From Paenibacillus jilunlii (lineage in GTDB: Bacteria; Bacillota; Bacilli; Paenibacillales; Paenibacillaceae), in NCBI RefSeq assembly GCF_900102965.1, contig NZ_FNGM01000003.1, forward strand, positions 248,001-312,000: a stretch of 64,000 nucleotides of DNA, in the 5' to 3' direction. The translations under genes were made by a program, and so were the position numbers. Within the stretch, counting starts at the first letter, position 1. Each line of letters starts with the position of its first letter. The notes under the pieces were generated by a model. The model worked only from the letters and a program-made list of their open reading frames with translations. It was not told the origin of the DNA and did not search any database. Of this stretch, positions 1 through 9,120 are shown piece after piece.

Positions 1-408
1 GCTTTCCAATTCCCGACCGTGAACGGCAAAGGTGATCCTAACGAATTCATGCTGGCACCAGGCAGCGCATTCGCAGTATCTGCTAACAGCGAGCATCTGC
101 AGGAAACCAAAGATTTCCTCAACTTCTTTGCCAGCAATCTGCCTAAGAAACAATTTGAATTGAAAAACGCTGTAGGCTTGGGCCAAAAAGTAGACGGCGA
201 CCTCAAAGCAGCCGGTTACTCCGATCTGGCGATCACTATTGCTGGTCTGTTCAACCAAGTGAAAGGCGGCGACCTTTCATTCGATAACACGATGAACCCT
301 GCAACCTCGCAGGTGCACCTCAGCAGTATCCAGAACCTGTTCGTACAGAAGATGGATTCCGCAGCGGTAGCCAAAGAACATCAAACCGCTTTTGAAGCGA
401 ATAAATAA
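1..408 (+). CDS. Sugar ABC transporter substrate-binding protein, C-terminal part
   Basis: The reading frame is open from the first base, so the gene begins before the window; about 135 C-terminal residues are present. They resemble the end of family 1 extracellular solute-binding proteins: a stretch about keeping residues at the binding cleft, a helix with ETKDFLNFF, and a final region with an NxxxQNLFVQK-like helix. In the cell this lipoprotein would capture a sugar and hand it to the two permeases encoded next. It is followed by a stem-loop and then the permease genes, the usual order of a carbohydrate uptake operon. The substrate cannot be told. The family call rests mainly on context and moderate sequence resemblance. 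Confidence 0.8.
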   Translation, partial: AFQFPTVNGKGDPNEFMLAPGSAFAVSANSEHLQETKDFLNFFASNLPKKQFELKNAVGLGQKVDGDLKAAGYSDLAITIAGLFNQVKGGDLSFDNTMNPATSQVHLSSIQNLFVQKMDSAAVAKEHQTAFEANK

Positions 409-430
409 GCAGGCCTAAACGTCCACCTTC

Positions 431-465
431 GGTGCGAAGCAAGCTGATTCCGGCTTCTTCGCACC
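431..465 (+). terminator. Intercistronic stem-loop after the binding-protein gene
   Basis: GGTGCGAAG at 431-439 pairs perfectly with CTTCGCACC at 457-465, with further AGC/GCT pairing inside. No run of T longer than three follows. It lies between the binding-protein gene and the first permease. In such operons a hairpin here usually stabilises the upstream message or partly terminates, so that more binding protein than permease is made. That role is inferred. Confidence 0.6.
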
Positions 466-530
466 AAATTTATCACAAGAAATTACATCTGCTATAGACA
501 AAGAATCTGCTTGTTTAGGAGGCGGGAAAG

Positions 531-1421
531 ATGAAAGTACTTAAGGTGCCAGCACGCACAATAGCCGTCTTCGTGTTGCCATGTCTGCTCTTGTATGTGT
601 GCCTTGTGTTTATCCCCATACTGGTTTCACTGTATACCGGCTTATTGAAATGGGACGGCCTTACGTCTGCCCAGTTTGTCGGATTCGGCAATTTCAAAGA
701 TATGTTCTTCAATGACCCGGTGTTCTGGCCGTCGGTAAGAAGAACCTTGCTCTACGCTGTAGCATCTATGCTGGAAATTCCTCTTTGCCTGGGAATGGCT
801 ATTCTGCTTAACCGTTATGTCAGAAGAGGAAACACATTGGTTTCGATCTACTTTACACCGGTCATTCTGTCTGTCGTCATTATTGGGCAGCTGTGGAAAA
901 CGGTCTACAACCCGGCATCCATGGGCGGTATGCTTAACGGCGTTCTAATCTCACTGGGACTGGACAGCTGGACACATAACTGGCTTACCGAACCCAAAAT
1001 TGCCATGTTTGCGCTATACTTTGTCTCCTTGTGGCAGTTCTTCGGCTACCATCTGCTGATCCAGTACACCGGCGTACAGAATATTCCGGATGAGCTTTAT
1101 GAAGCGGCAAAAATCGACGGGGCAGACGGATTCAAAGCGGACCGCTACATCACCCTTCCGCTGATTGTCCCGATCTTCAAAATATCGATTGTACTGGCGT
1201 TTATCGGTTCCCTGCAGGCCTTCGATCTGGTAATGGTTATGACAGCGGGTGGTCCGGCTCATGCAACCGACGTCATCTCCACCCATATGTACAACAGCTC
1301 ATTTATGTCTTTGAAGTACGGATACGGCAGTGCGATTGCCAGCTTCCTGGTTATAGTCTGTCTGGTCTTCACGGGATTCATCAATACCATATTCAATAGA
1401 ATTGAACGCAAATTTAATTAG
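531..1421 (+). CDS. Sugar ABC transporter permease, MalF/UgpA type
   Basis: A 296-residue membrane protein with about six hydrophobic segments. The cytoplasmic EAA loop, where the transport ATPase docks, is visible near residues 185-205 (YEAAKIDGADG). The start ATG follows GGAGGCGGG at good spacing. It would form the membrane channel together with the next gene product and take sugar from the preceding binding protein. No ATPase gene is nearby, which is normal in this group, where one shared MsmX-like ATPase serves many importers. Family assignment is firm; the sugar is unknown. Confidence 0.93.
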   Translation: MKVLKVPARTIAVFVLPCLLLYVCLVFIPILVSLYTGLLKWDGLTSAQFVGFGNFKDMFFNDPVFWPSVRRTLLYAVASMLEIPLCLGMAILLNRYVRRGNTLVSIYFTPVILSVVIIGQLWKTVYNPASMGGMLNGVLISLGLDSWTHNWLTEPKIAMFALYFVSLWQFFGYHLLIQYTGVQNIPDELYEAAKIDGADGFKADRYITLPLIVPIFKISIVLAFIGSLQAFDLVMVMTAGGPAHATDVISTHMYNSSFMSLKYGYGSAIASFLVIVCLVFTGFINTIFNRIERKFN

Positions 1422-1438
1422 AAAAGGAGTGCGCGATC

Positions 1439-2263
1439 ATGCGAAAATTCAAAAAAGGAATCGTGTATCTTCTTTTCGCAATTCCTGTAGTGACCCAGTT
1501 GTATCCTTTGCTCTGGCTGGTGCTGTATTCACTGAAGACCAATGAAGAGATTATGGACGGCAGCTTTTTCTCCTTCCCCAAATCCTTTCAATGGCATAAC
1601 TACAGTGAAGCTTATACTTCCGGCAGCTATCTGAAGTACTTGTCCAACAGCGTGTTTGTTACCGGCGTTACAATGATCTGCGTAATTGTGCTGGCCTCCA
1701 TGGTGGCTTATGCCATCTCGCGTTTCCGCTGGAAATACGGCAATATCGTTATGACCATCTTCCTGATGGGCATGATGATTCCGATGCAGGCGACACTGCT
1801 GCCGCTGATGATTATTTTCAAGAACATTCACGTGCTGAACACGCATTTATCGCTGATTCTGCCTTACATTGCCTTTTCCACACCGATTGCCGTGTTCATC
1901 CTCTCCGGGTTCATGAGAGATATCCCGCATGAAATTGAGGAATCGGCATTCATCGATGGTGCGAGCGTATACCGGATTTTCCGCAGCATTATACTGCCGG
2001 TGTCGATCCCGCCGGTGATGACGGTATGCATTCTGACCTTTATCAACATCTGGAATGAATATATCCTGGCGGCAACCTTTATTTCTTCCGAGAAGCTGAA
2101 AACACTGCCGTTCGGGGTATACACCTTTGTCAGCCAATATTCAGTCAATTACGGCAACATCGGGGCATTCCTGGTCATGGGGGCACTGCCGGTTATCCTG
2201 ATCTACTTCTTCCTGTCGAACAAAATTACCAAGGGCATGGTTGCGGGTGCGGTCAAAGGTTAA
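1439..2263 (+). CDS. Sugar ABC transporter permease, MalG/UgpE type
   Basis: A 274-residue protein with about six membrane segments and an EAA loop (EESAFIDGASVYR) near residue 165. It starts 17 bases after the first permease ends, behind AAAAGGAG, so the two are surely co-transcribed. It is the second half of the channel. The short gap to the downstream sensor kinase suggests that the importer and its regulator share a transcript. The length is typical of the CUT1 family. Confidence 0.93.
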   Translation: MRKFKKGIVYLLFAIPVVTQLYPLLWLVLYSLKTNEEIMDGSFFSFPKSFQWHNYSEAYTSGSYLKYLSNSVFVTGVTMICVIVLASMVAYAISRFRWKYGNIVMTIFLMGMMIPMQATLLPLMIIFKNIHVLNTHLSLILPYIAFSTPIAVFILSGFMRDIPHEIEESAFIDGASVYRIFRSIILPVSIPPVMTVCILTFINIWNEYILAATFISSEKLKTLPFGVYTFVSQYSVNYGNIGAFLVMGALPVILIYFFLSNKITKGMVAGAVKG

Positions 2264-2338
2264 TCACCATTGCAAATGAAATTATCATGGATTTATAATA
2301 AGGAACGGCAGGACAGGGTGTTGAAAGGAGAGAGTCCT

Positions 2339-4105
2339 ATGAAGAGCGGCTTTCATTCCATCCATCATCGGTTGTTCTTGCTGTTTCTTTTTTGCATGTC
2401 CAGTATTCTGCTTATTGTCAGCTTGCTGTACTATAACCGGACTACTGTGCAGCTGCATGAGAAGATCAGTGATTTGTCGCAAAAAAATGTCTCCCAGACG
2501 GCCGGCCTGTTCAGCCTGCTCTACAAAGGGTATGACGCATTGTCCAAATCACTCAGCAACAACTTCGAGATGATTCGCTTGATTAATGAAACAACGGATG
2601 AACCGGCGGTAGCCTACATCAACGAGCAGACCATTACCAACATTATCGGCTCGATTTTTTATTCACGGGACGACCTGGTGGGTATTCATGTCATTACTGA
2701 CAAGGGCAAAATCTATAATTACGGGAACTATATGAATGTAGTCGACCCTAAATACCGCAGTCAGGACTGGTACAAGCAGCTTCAAGCCTCATCCGGGAAA
2801 ATGGTCTGGCTCGGCGTATATCAGCATTCTCTGATTGACCAGGTGGAGGATAGTCCGGTGTTTGCTTTTGGCCGGCAGATCTATGATCTTAATGAACACA
2901 AGCCCATCGGCATTGTTCTCTACGAAACGAACCCCCAGCCTGTGCTGGACGCTCTGGAGAACCTCAAGCTAGGCGCGCACAGCCAGGTGTATCTCATGTC
3001 TGAGGATGGGAGGTTTGTAACTTCGGCAACGGACCCGGCGCCTGTGCTGGAAACCTTGCCTTCCTTGAAGAATTTCCAGAATCAGATTGTCCGGCAGGAA
3101 GCGGGCCGTCTGGTGGTTGCCTCGAAGCTGTCCTTTTCAGGATGGTGGGTTATGAGTATTACACCGGATCAGGATCTCAACGTAGAGCTGAACGAGATGA
3201 AGCGTTATCTGCTGATCGTGATCTCGATTCTGATCATTGTTTCAACGCTAATCGCTTCCATGGTTTCCAAGACCATTTCCTCGCCGCTGAAAAAGCTGAT
3301 CCGCGAGATGAGGCAGGTGGAGATTGGAAACTTCCGGGGGATGGTCAATGTGTCGTCCTACCAGGAGATCAATATTCTCGTCGCTTCATTTAACCGGATG
3401 GTCCGGCGGATTGAGGAATTGATCGAACGCGTGAAGCTGTCTTCCGTCAGTGAAAAAAATGCCGAGCTGCACGCGCTGCAGTCCCAGGTCAATCCGCATT
3501 TTCTCTACAACACACTGGATATGATCTACTGGATGCTGGATGAGGAGGGGAATGAGCAGCTCGGCGAGCTGGTGCTCTCCCTGTCATCTATGTTCCGCTA
3601 CAGCAGCCAGTGGGAAGATGCGGCAGCGGTTACACTGCGTGAAGAGCTGGAGCAGATCGGCCATTATCTGAAGATCATTTCCATCCGTCTGGAAGGAAGG
3701 CTGAAGATCGTCATGGATATCGACGAGCGCTGGCTGAATATCCGCGTTCCGAAGATGACCGTCCAGCCCGTAATTGAGAACGCCGTCAAGCATGGGCTTG
3801 AATCGCTCAGCCGCCAAGGGATTCTGAAGGTGTATACTCATGAAGAGGATTCCATCCTCAAATTGATTGTGGAGGACAATGGAGAAGGGATGACCGCTGG
3901 ACAGTTGGAGCGTCTGCAGCAGTCTCTAAGCGGCGAAAGTCCCAAAGAAGGCGGCAAAGGCGGCATCGGCCTGCAAAATCTGCACCGCCGTATGCAGCAT
4001 ATGTTCGGTGAGGAATACGGCCTGCAAATCCAGAGTTTTCCCGGAGTAGGGACTCAGGTGGCCATTGTGCTGCCGATTAGGTTGGAAGGAGATATATTTA
4101 CGTGA
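2339..4105 (+). CDS. Sensor histidine kinase, YesM-like
   Basis: Membrane sensor kinase of 588 residues. It has a first membrane segment at about residues 11-31, an extracellular Cache-like sensor region to about 285, a second membrane segment at about 288-310, a HAMP linker, and a His-kinase domain with the phospho-accepting His at about 387 in NPHFLYN. An ATP-binding domain with NAVKHG and GGIGLQN follows. The frame is open further upstream to 2270, but ATG at 2339 follows AAAGGAGAG and gives a normal N-terminus. The stop overlaps the start of the response-regulator gene. It probably senses the sugar, or the loaded binding protein, of the upstream importer. Confidence 0.93.
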   Translation: MKSGFHSIHHRLFLLFLFCMSSILLIVSLLYYNRTTVQLHEKISDLSQKNVSQTAGLFSLLYKGYDALSKSLSNNFEMIRLINETTDEPAVAYINEQTITNIIGSIFYSRDDLVGIHVITDKGKIYNYGNYMNVVDPKYRSQDWYKQLQASSGKMVWLGVYQHSLIDQVEDSPVFAFGRQIYDLNEHKPIGIVLYETNPQPVLDALENLKLGAHSQVYLMSEDGRFVTSATDPAPVLETLPSLKNFQNQIVRQEAGRLVVASKLSFSGWWVMSITPDQDLNVELNEMKRYLLIVISILIIVSTLIASMVSKTISSPLKKLIREMRQVEIGNFRGMVNVSSYQEINILVASFNRMVRRIEELIERVKLSSVSEKNAELHALQSQVNPHFLYNTLDMIYWMLDEEGNEQLGELVLSLSSMFRYSSQWEDAAAVTLREELEQIGHYLKIISIRLEGRLKIVMDIDERWLNIRVPKMTVQPVIENAVKHGLESLSRQGILKVYTHEEDSILKLIVEDNGEGMTAGQLERLQQSLSGESPKEGGKGGIGLQNLHRRMQHMFGEEYGLQIQSFPGVGTQVAIVLPIRLEGDIFT

Positions 4106-5310
4106 ATATTCTCGTAGCCGATGACGAACGGGTAATACGCGAAGGCATCAGACGTACTATCGGACAGATTAGTCCGGATCATCAGGTTTTTGTGGCGGCT
4201 AAGGCGGAAGAAGCGGTCAAGATTATGGAAGAACAGCGGATTCACATCGTTCTGACCGATATCCTGATGCCGGGGATGAGCGGTCTCGAATTCATGAAGA
4301 TATCTAAGCGCCGGTATCCTTATGTGAAATGGGTTGTAATCTCGGCGCATAGCGAATTCTCTTATGCCCAGGAAGCGGTACGTCTCGGGGCAAGGGATTA
4401 CCTGCTTAAGCCTATCGGCAAAAATAAGCTGCTGGAATTGATCAACAACCTGACTGCTGAAATTGAGCAGGACAACGATATGTCCAAGCAGGGCGAGAGA
4501 CTGAAGGCCAGTCTGCGGTTTCTGAGGGAAGGCGTATTTCAGCGTCTGGCTTCAGGGCTGGATATCGGCAATTTGGATATTGAGCCTTTTATTGAAGATT
4601 ATAAGCATTTCTATATGGTGATGGTTCAGCTGGATGCGGAGGACAGGAGTATCCGGCTGGAGCATTTTATTGTCGAGAATGTGCTGTCAGAGCTCATTGA
4701 GCTGCACGGGCGCGGGTTCGTTGTCAGCTACGGCCGCCAAAGTCTGCTGGGCCTCATTACCCTGCGGGAGGATGCTTCGATTCAGCAGTTCCAGAGTGAG
4801 GTCAAGGAACATCTTTCCCACTATATAAAAATTCCTTTTCAAGTGATCCACTCTGGCCTCAGCTATGATTTCAGCACGGTTCCGCAGGTCGTCAAGCGGA
4901 TGAGCGAAGCGTCTGCTTCACAGGTGCTGGAGCTTGAGCCGATGAAGGGAAGCGGTGAGAAAGCGATAGATGTCGCCCTGCATTATATCAAGGAGCATTT
5001 CTATGAAGACCTGTCCCTGGAAAAAATGGCTTCGGTGGTGTTCCTGAATCCGGCATATTTCAGCCAGCTGTTCAAGCAAAAGACCGGGCAGGGCTACAAA
5101 GAGTATGTGACTTCGCTGCGGCTGGAACAGGCCAAGCTGCTGCTGCTTAATCCGCGGCTGAAGCTGGCAGAGATCGCCGAGCGGGTGGGTTATCAGGACA
5201 TGAAGCATTTTACCCAGATGTTCCGTAAGCGATACCAGTTAACGCCCACCGAGTACCGCCAGCAGCAGAATATCAATATTCTGCTGAACAAAGGAACGCC
5301 GCCGCAATAA
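4102..5310 (+). CDS. Response regulator with AraC-type DNA-binding domain, YesN-like
   Basis: A 402-residue regulator starting with GTG that overlaps the kinase stop by four bases. Residues 1-120 are a receiver domain with the acidic pair near residue 7, phospho-acceptor Asp53 (LTDILMPG) and a conserved Lys near 104 (LLKPIGK). A central region of unknown role follows. The last 100 residues are two AraC-type helix-turn-helix motifs, with YFSQLFKQKTG and VGYQDMKHFTQMFRK. It would be phosphorylated by the preceding kinase and activate the sugar transporter operon. Ribosome site GGAAGGA lies just upstream. A strong terminator follows. Confidence 0.95.
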   Translation: MNILVADDERVIREGIRRTIGQISPDHQVFVAAKAEEAVKIMEEQRIHIVLTDILMPGMSGLEFMKISKRRYPYVKWVVISAHSEFSYAQEAVRLGARDYLLKPIGKNKLLELINNLTAEIEQDNDMSKQGERLKASLRFLREGVFQRLASGLDIGNLDIEPFIEDYKHFYMVMVQLDAEDRSIRLEHFIVENVLSELIELHGRGFVVSYGRQSLLGLITLREDASIQQFQSEVKEHLSHYIKIPFQVIHSGLSYDFSTVPQVVKRMSEASASQVLELEPMKGSGEKAIDVALHYIKEHFYEDLSLEKMASVVFLNPAYFSQLFKQKTGQGYKEYVTSLRLEQAKLLLLNPRLKLAEIAERVGYQDMKHFTQMFRKRYQLTPTEYRQQQNINILLNKGTPPQ

Positions 5311-5330
5311 TATCCATCCGGGGACATATC

Positions 5331-5381
5331 AAAAAAGGAAGCAGCTGCCGGTAATCGAAACCGGTTTCTGCTTCCCTTTTT
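5331..5381. terminator. Bidirectional intrinsic terminator
   Basis: AAAAAAGGAAGCAG (5331-5344) pairs with CTGCTTCCCTTTTT across an inner stem that includes ACCGGT. An A-run lies on one side and a T-run on the other, so it can stop transcription from both the regulator gene and the convergent small membrane protein gene. Confidence 0.85.
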
Positions 5382-5397
5382 GAAAAGAGAAGAATGA

Positions 5398-5751
5398 CTA
5401 GATGTTGTTGAAGCTGTTGAAGGTATTAAAACCACCGTCGTAGTCATTAAAAACAAGAATGGCAACCACGACAAGCGCAATAATAACCGCATAAATAATG
5501 GTGCCAACAATCCCGCAGACCAGACCGGCGATAGCCATGCCTTTGCCTTGCTCATAACGGGTACGGATTTCCTTGAGCGAAATCGCAGAGAGGATGATGG
5601 CAATAATTCCGAATAGCAGACCAATATAAGGGGTCACTACCGATAAAATCCCGAGCACCAGGGCGGCAACCGACTTGCCGTTCGTCTTGACGGGCGGGGG
5701 CGGCGGTGTGTAATACTCCTGGTTTCCAAATGGTGGCGGTTGATAACTCAT
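5398..5751 (-). CDS. DUF4190-type small membrane protein
   Basis: A 117-residue protein with a proline/tyrosine-rich N-terminus (YYTPPPPPV), then two hydrophobic segments around a G-rich loop, ending in a third hydrophobic stretch and an Asn-rich tail. This matches the DUF4190 layout, a family of unknown function common in Gram-positive bacteria. The start at 5751 follows AAAAGGAG seven bases away; the frame is open to 5787 but without a ribosome site. It is convergent with the response regulator and shares its terminator. Confidence 0.85.
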   Translation of the reverse strand: MSYQPPPFGNQEYYTPPPPPVKTNGKSVAALVLGILSVVTPYIGLLFGIIAIILSAISLKEIRTRYEQGKGMAIAGLVCGIVGTIIYAVIIALVVVAILVFNDYDGGFNTFNSFNNI

Positions 5752-5945
5752 GTAATTGCTCCTTTTAAAAAGTTTGTGTGAATCCATGCTCCAGTGTATT
5801 ATATAATATTTTCCAACCGGAGATGCTTAAATTTGTCTTTACTGTATATCGGTTGATCTATGTAGTTCATCCTCAATTTTACTACAAAATCATCCTCATG
5901 ACCTCCATAAAATTGTCGAATTATTGCTCTAATCCGCGCACTTAT

Positions 5946-5990
5946 AAAAAAACTGCACCCCGTCGCTGCCGGACGAAAGTGCAGCTTTTT
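5946..5990 (-). terminator. Intrinsic terminator of the small protein gene
   Basis: Read on the minus strand, CTGCAC pairs with GTGCAG, enclosing CGTC/GACG pairing, and a T-run follows. It lies just after the stop of the 56-residue protein gene. Confidence 0.7.
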
Positions 5991-5995
5991 GTCAA

Positions 5996-6166
5996 CTAAG
6001 TTTCATTTTTAGTAACTCCGTTTAAGCTCGGCACATAGTCAGCGGCTTTATTGTTGCTCACCATTTGAGGCTCCTCGGTAAGATGATCATGATTCTGCTG
6101 ATTATTTTTCTTATCCGCACGGTTATTGGCGCGGTCGTACTTGGAATCTGCATTGTTTTTGGGCAT
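5996..6166 (-). CDS. Small hydrophilic protein of unknown function
   Basis: A 56-residue protein beginning MPKNNADSKYDRAN, rich in Asn, Asp and Lys, with no membrane segment. The start at 6166 sits eight bases after GGAGGTGA, a very strong ribosome site, and an intrinsic terminator follows, so it is very likely expressed. Its composition resembles small spore-associated proteins of spore formers, but I do not recognise a family and that link is only a guess. Confidence 0.7.
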   Translation of the reverse strand: MPKNNADSKYDRANNRADKKNNQQNHDHLTEEPQMVSNNKAADYVPSLNGVTKNET

Positions 6167-6270
6167 GACGTTCACCTCCATCTCTGAAACTTAGTATGAG
6201 ACGGTGTTTTGTATTTTATCCTAGGCCATTTGACTGGTGCTGCTATAATAATTTCATTACATAAAAGAGG

Positions 6271-6804
6271 GTGAAGAACATCGCTGAAAAAACTAAAATT
6301 GTCGAAGTGGTTCCTTATGATCCCGCCTGGAAGGAGGAATTCATCAGACTGCGCGATTTTTTACTTGAAATCACCGGAGATTTAATCATCGCTGCTGAAC
6401 ATGTCGGCAGCACTTCCGTCGAGGGACTATCGGCGAAGCCCATCATCGATATTGACTTGGTCATGGAGAGCTACGAGGTTTTCCCGGAGATTGTTCAAAG
6501 GTTAAGCCAGTATGGATATGTTCATCAGGGCAATCTTGGAATCGAGGGCAGGGAGGCTTTCCGGCGCGCACAGGAAAACGGCTTCATGAAATATCATCTG
6601 TATGTATGCCCCAAGGATGGCAAAGGGTACCTGGAGCATATCGCATTCCGGGATTATATGAGGGCCAACCCGGCAGCCGCCAGGGAATACGAGGAAGTGA
6701 AGCTGAAGCTGGCCGAGCAGTTCCGGTATGACATCGATGCTTACTGCGAGGGGAAGACAGATGTAGTGCATTCTATTCTGCGGAAGGCTGGACATACTAT
6801 TTGA
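6271..6804 (+). CDS. GrpB family (UPF0157) nucleotidyltransferase-fold protein
   Basis: The protein of about 175 residues carries the GrpB signature: VVPYDPAWKEEF at the start, HVGSTSVEGL, and KPIIDIDLVM with the metal-binding-type acidic residues of the nucleotidyltransferase fold. The biological role of the family is poorly known. The start is odd. GTG at 6271 directly abuts the SD-like AAAGAGG with no spacer, while an in-frame ATC codon at 6280 sits at normal distance. The frame is certain, the exact start is not. Confidence 0.88.
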   Translation: MKNIAEKTKIVEVVPYDPAWKEEFIRLRDFLLEITGDLIIAAEHVGSTSVEGLSAKPIIDIDLVMESYEVFPEIVQRLSQYGYVHQGNLGIEGREAFRRAQENGFMKYHLYVCPKDGKGYLEHIAFRDYMRANPAAAREYEEVKLKLAEQFRYDIDAYCEGKTDVVHSILRKAGHTI

Positions 6805-6985
6805 TTAACTCCTCATAATGAAAATGTACAAGTAGTGCGGGCGGGAGTCATCTTAAAAAGCCATTTCAATGGAATTGATAGGAATTACTTGTATTTATGT
6901 GAGTTTGATGGTAAATTATAGATATAAGTTTGGGTTTCAATTTGAGCCCAAGGATCACCTCAACCGACTGAACTTGCAAGGCAAG

Positions 6986-7014
6986 AAGGAGCATTTCCCC
7001 CGATGCTCCTTTTT
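6986..7014 (+). terminator. Intrinsic terminator 1
   Basis: AAGGAGCAT (6986-6994) pairs perfectly with ATGCTCCTT (7003-7011), followed by a short T-run. Confidence 0.8.
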
Positions 7015-7046
7015 GTATGCGCTTGTTAAGCTTGACCTGGTTAAGA

Positions 7047-7078
7047 AGAGCTGACCGCTATGGGTTGGCTCTTTTTAT
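7047..7078 (+). terminator. Intrinsic terminator 2
   Basis: AGAGCTGACC (7047-7056) pairs with GGTTGGCTCT (7063-7072), including two G-T pairs, and a T-run follows. It lies about 35 bases after the first terminator. Confidence 0.75.
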
Positions 7079-7234
7079 TTGTTTGGGGAGCGTAAAGTAA
7101 GGTGAGTGCCAAAATTTGGAGCTTAACAGGCAACATTTCTTATTCGCTGCCTTGTTCAGCCCCATCATAACAGGATGCAGAGTTCGGGAGTTTCAAGTAT
7201 AATGGGGGCTATCTGGAACAGGAGGCTGTGACGA

Positions 7235-7924
7235 ATGAAGCCGATTACAATCTTGATTGCGGATGATGAGGCGGAGATCGCTGAACTGATTGCCATACAC
7301 CTGGAAAGGGAGGGCTATCATACGGTTAAGGCTGCGAACGGAAGAGCCGCTATGCAGGCCGTACAATCCCAACCGGTTGATCTGGCCATACTGGATATCA
7401 TGATGCCCGAGCTGGATGGTCATGAGGTCACCCGCCAGATCCGCGAGCAGTACCGGATGCCAATTATTTTTTTGAGTGCCAAGGCTACGGATCTGGATAA
7501 AATAACCGGTCTGGTCCTTGGAGCAGATGACTATATGACCAAGCCGTTTAATCCGATGGAGCTGGTGGCACGGGTTAAAGCCCAGCTGCGCCGGGCCATG
7601 CAGCTGAATCAGCCGGCTGAAGGCGCACACTCTGTGCTGCAGGTTGGCGGTCTGATCATTGATCCGGATAAACGCACCGTCGCAATCTATGGGCAGACGG
7701 TGGAGCTCACCCCGAAGGAATTTGACATACTGCAGCTGCTGGCCAGCCACCCGAACAAGGTATTCAGTGCAGAAAATATCTTTGAACAGGTATGGGGCGA
7801 GTCTTATTATGACAGCGGCAATACCGTAATGGTCCATATCCGCACCCTCCGCAAAAAGCTTAGCGAGGACCCCAAAAAGTTTGTCAAAACCGTCTGGGGC
7901 GTAGGATATACGTTCAATGGTTAG
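7235..7924 (+). CDS. VanR-like OmpR-family response regulator
   Basis: A 229-residue regulator. The receiver domain has Asp10/Asp11, phospho-acceptor Asp54 (ILDIMMPELDG) and Lys near 104 (TKPFNPMEL). An OmpR-type winged helix occupies residues 130-228 (VELTPKEFDILQLL, VHIRTLRKKL). The start ATG lies behind AGGAGG. It overlaps the kinase gene by eight bases. VanR-type regulators share the TKPFNP motif and respond to cell-wall stress. The presence of vanY- and vanZ-like genes right after supports this reading, but other cell-envelope regulators look alike. Confidence 0.9.
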   Translation: MKPITILIADDEAEIAELIAIHLEREGYHTVKAANGRAAMQAVQSQPVDLAILDIMMPELDGHEVTRQIREQYRMPIIFLSAKATDLDKITGLVLGADDYMTKPFNPMELVARVKAQLRRAMQLNQPAEGAHSVLQVGGLIIDPDKRTVAIYGQTVELTPKEFDILQLLASHPNKVFSAENIFEQVWGESYYDSGNTVMVHIRTLRKKLSEDPKKFVKTVWGVGYTFNG

Positions 7925-9011
7925 ATACAAGCGCAGTTTCCGCACAAGTATGCTGATGCTGTTCGGGCTCAGTATGCTGATCTCCGGTCTCCTTACTTAT
8001 CTGGTCTATAAAGGGCTCCAGTTCTATTACCATGAAAAGGTTCTGGCAGAGGATGATATTGCCCGCTTGCGGGCTTTTATCTATAGGGTTGGGGATGTTA
8101 ACTTTTTTTTAATTCTGTTCGTGCCGCTGGCGATCTTCTTTTTTTTCCTGCTGACCAAGCGCTACGCCGCCTATTTTGACACAATTTCCTCGGGTATTCA
8201 TAATCTCGCCAACGGTGAGTTTAGCTCCAGGGTGGAGATCACCTCTCACGATGAGTTTCAGCTTATAGCCGAAGACATCAACCGGGCGAGCGAGCAGCTG
8301 CAAAAAGCTGTGGAGCGGGGGGATTTTGCCGAGAGCAGCAAGGATCAGCTGGTGCTGAATCTGGCGCATGATATCCGGACACCGCTGACGTCGGTATTGG
8401 GTTATCTGGATTACATCCTGAACCATACCGATCTGACGGCGGAGCAGACCAAGCATTACACCATGATTGCATACACCAAATCGCAGCGGCTGGAGAAGCT
8501 GATTGAAGAGCTATTCGAGATCACGAGAGTCAACTATGGAATGCTTACAGTGGTCAAGGCGCCGATCGATCTCAGCGAGCTGCTGCTCCAGCTTAATGAA
8601 GAACTATATCCGCTTTTCGAAAAAAACAAACTGGCATCCAGGCTGCAAATTACGCCCCAGATAGTCATTCCTGCAGATGGGGAGCTGCTTGCCCGCGTCT
8701 TTGAGAATCTTCTGACCAATGCGGCGCGATATGGCAAAGATGGCCAATTTGTGGATATACACTGCCGGCTGGAGGAAAGCAATGCGCTGGTCCAGGTCAT
8801 TAATTACGGAAATTTCATTCCTCCGGATGAGCTGCCCTTCCTCTTCGATATGTTCTATACAGGAGACCGGGCGCGCACCTCGGATGCGAACAGCACGGGC
8901 CTCGGGCTTTTTATCGCCAAAAATATTGTCGAGCAGCACGGCGGCACCATCTCCGCAGAGAGCAGTGTAACCCGGACATTATTTGAGGTGCGCTTGCCGC
9001 TTCAAGACTGA
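7917..9011 (+). CDS. VanS-like sensor histidine kinase
   Basis: A 364-residue kinase with two membrane segments (about 13-33 and 60-80) around a very short outside loop, a HAMP linker, phospho-accepting His151 in NLAHDIRTP, an N box (FENLLTNAARYG) and G boxes (FDMFYTGDRAR, TGLGLFIAKN). The small outside part is typical of VanS-type and other cell-wall-stress kinases. It overlaps the regulator gene, so the two are translationally coupled. The signal, whether glycopeptide or other, cannot be read from sequence. Confidence 0.9.
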   Translation: MVRYKRSFRTSMLMLFGLSMLISGLLTYLVYKGLQFYYHEKVLAEDDIARLRAFIYRVGDVNFFLILFVPLAIFFFFLLTKRYAAYFDTISSGIHNLANGEFSSRVEITSHDEFQLIAEDINRASEQLQKAVERGDFAESSKDQLVLNLAHDIRTPLTSVLGYLDYILNHTDLTAEQTKHYTMIAYTKSQRLEKLIEELFEITRVNYGMLTVVKAPIDLSELLLQLNEELYPLFEKNKLASRLQITPQIVIPADGELLARVFENLLTNAARYGKDGQFVDIHCRLEESNALVQVINYGNFIPPDELPFLFDMFYTGDRARTSDANSTGLGLFIAKNIVEQHGGTISAESSVTRTLFEVRLPLQD

Positions 9012-9120
9012 AATCAGACAGACTTAGTGAATTTAAGGAAAATTTAATTTTTAGGCCACTTTGTATTTAAGCTTTTCCCTGTATTCTGGTGAAACAAACG
9101 GTAAAAGGGAGATGCTTGCA

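Larger units (their letters stand above)
6805..7234. other. Gene-free stretch with two tandem terminators
   Basis: These 430 bases contain no convincing gene. Two intrinsic terminators lie in the middle, and a TATAAT-like element occurs near 7198, upstream of the response regulator at 7235, without a good -35 element. A 61-codon open frame here spans the first terminator and has no ribosome site. Confidence 0.6.

Noticed and set aside
6869..7054. 61-codon open frame in the gap before the vanR-like gene
   Set aside because: It has no ribosome site, unusual composition and runs through a clear intrinsic terminator.
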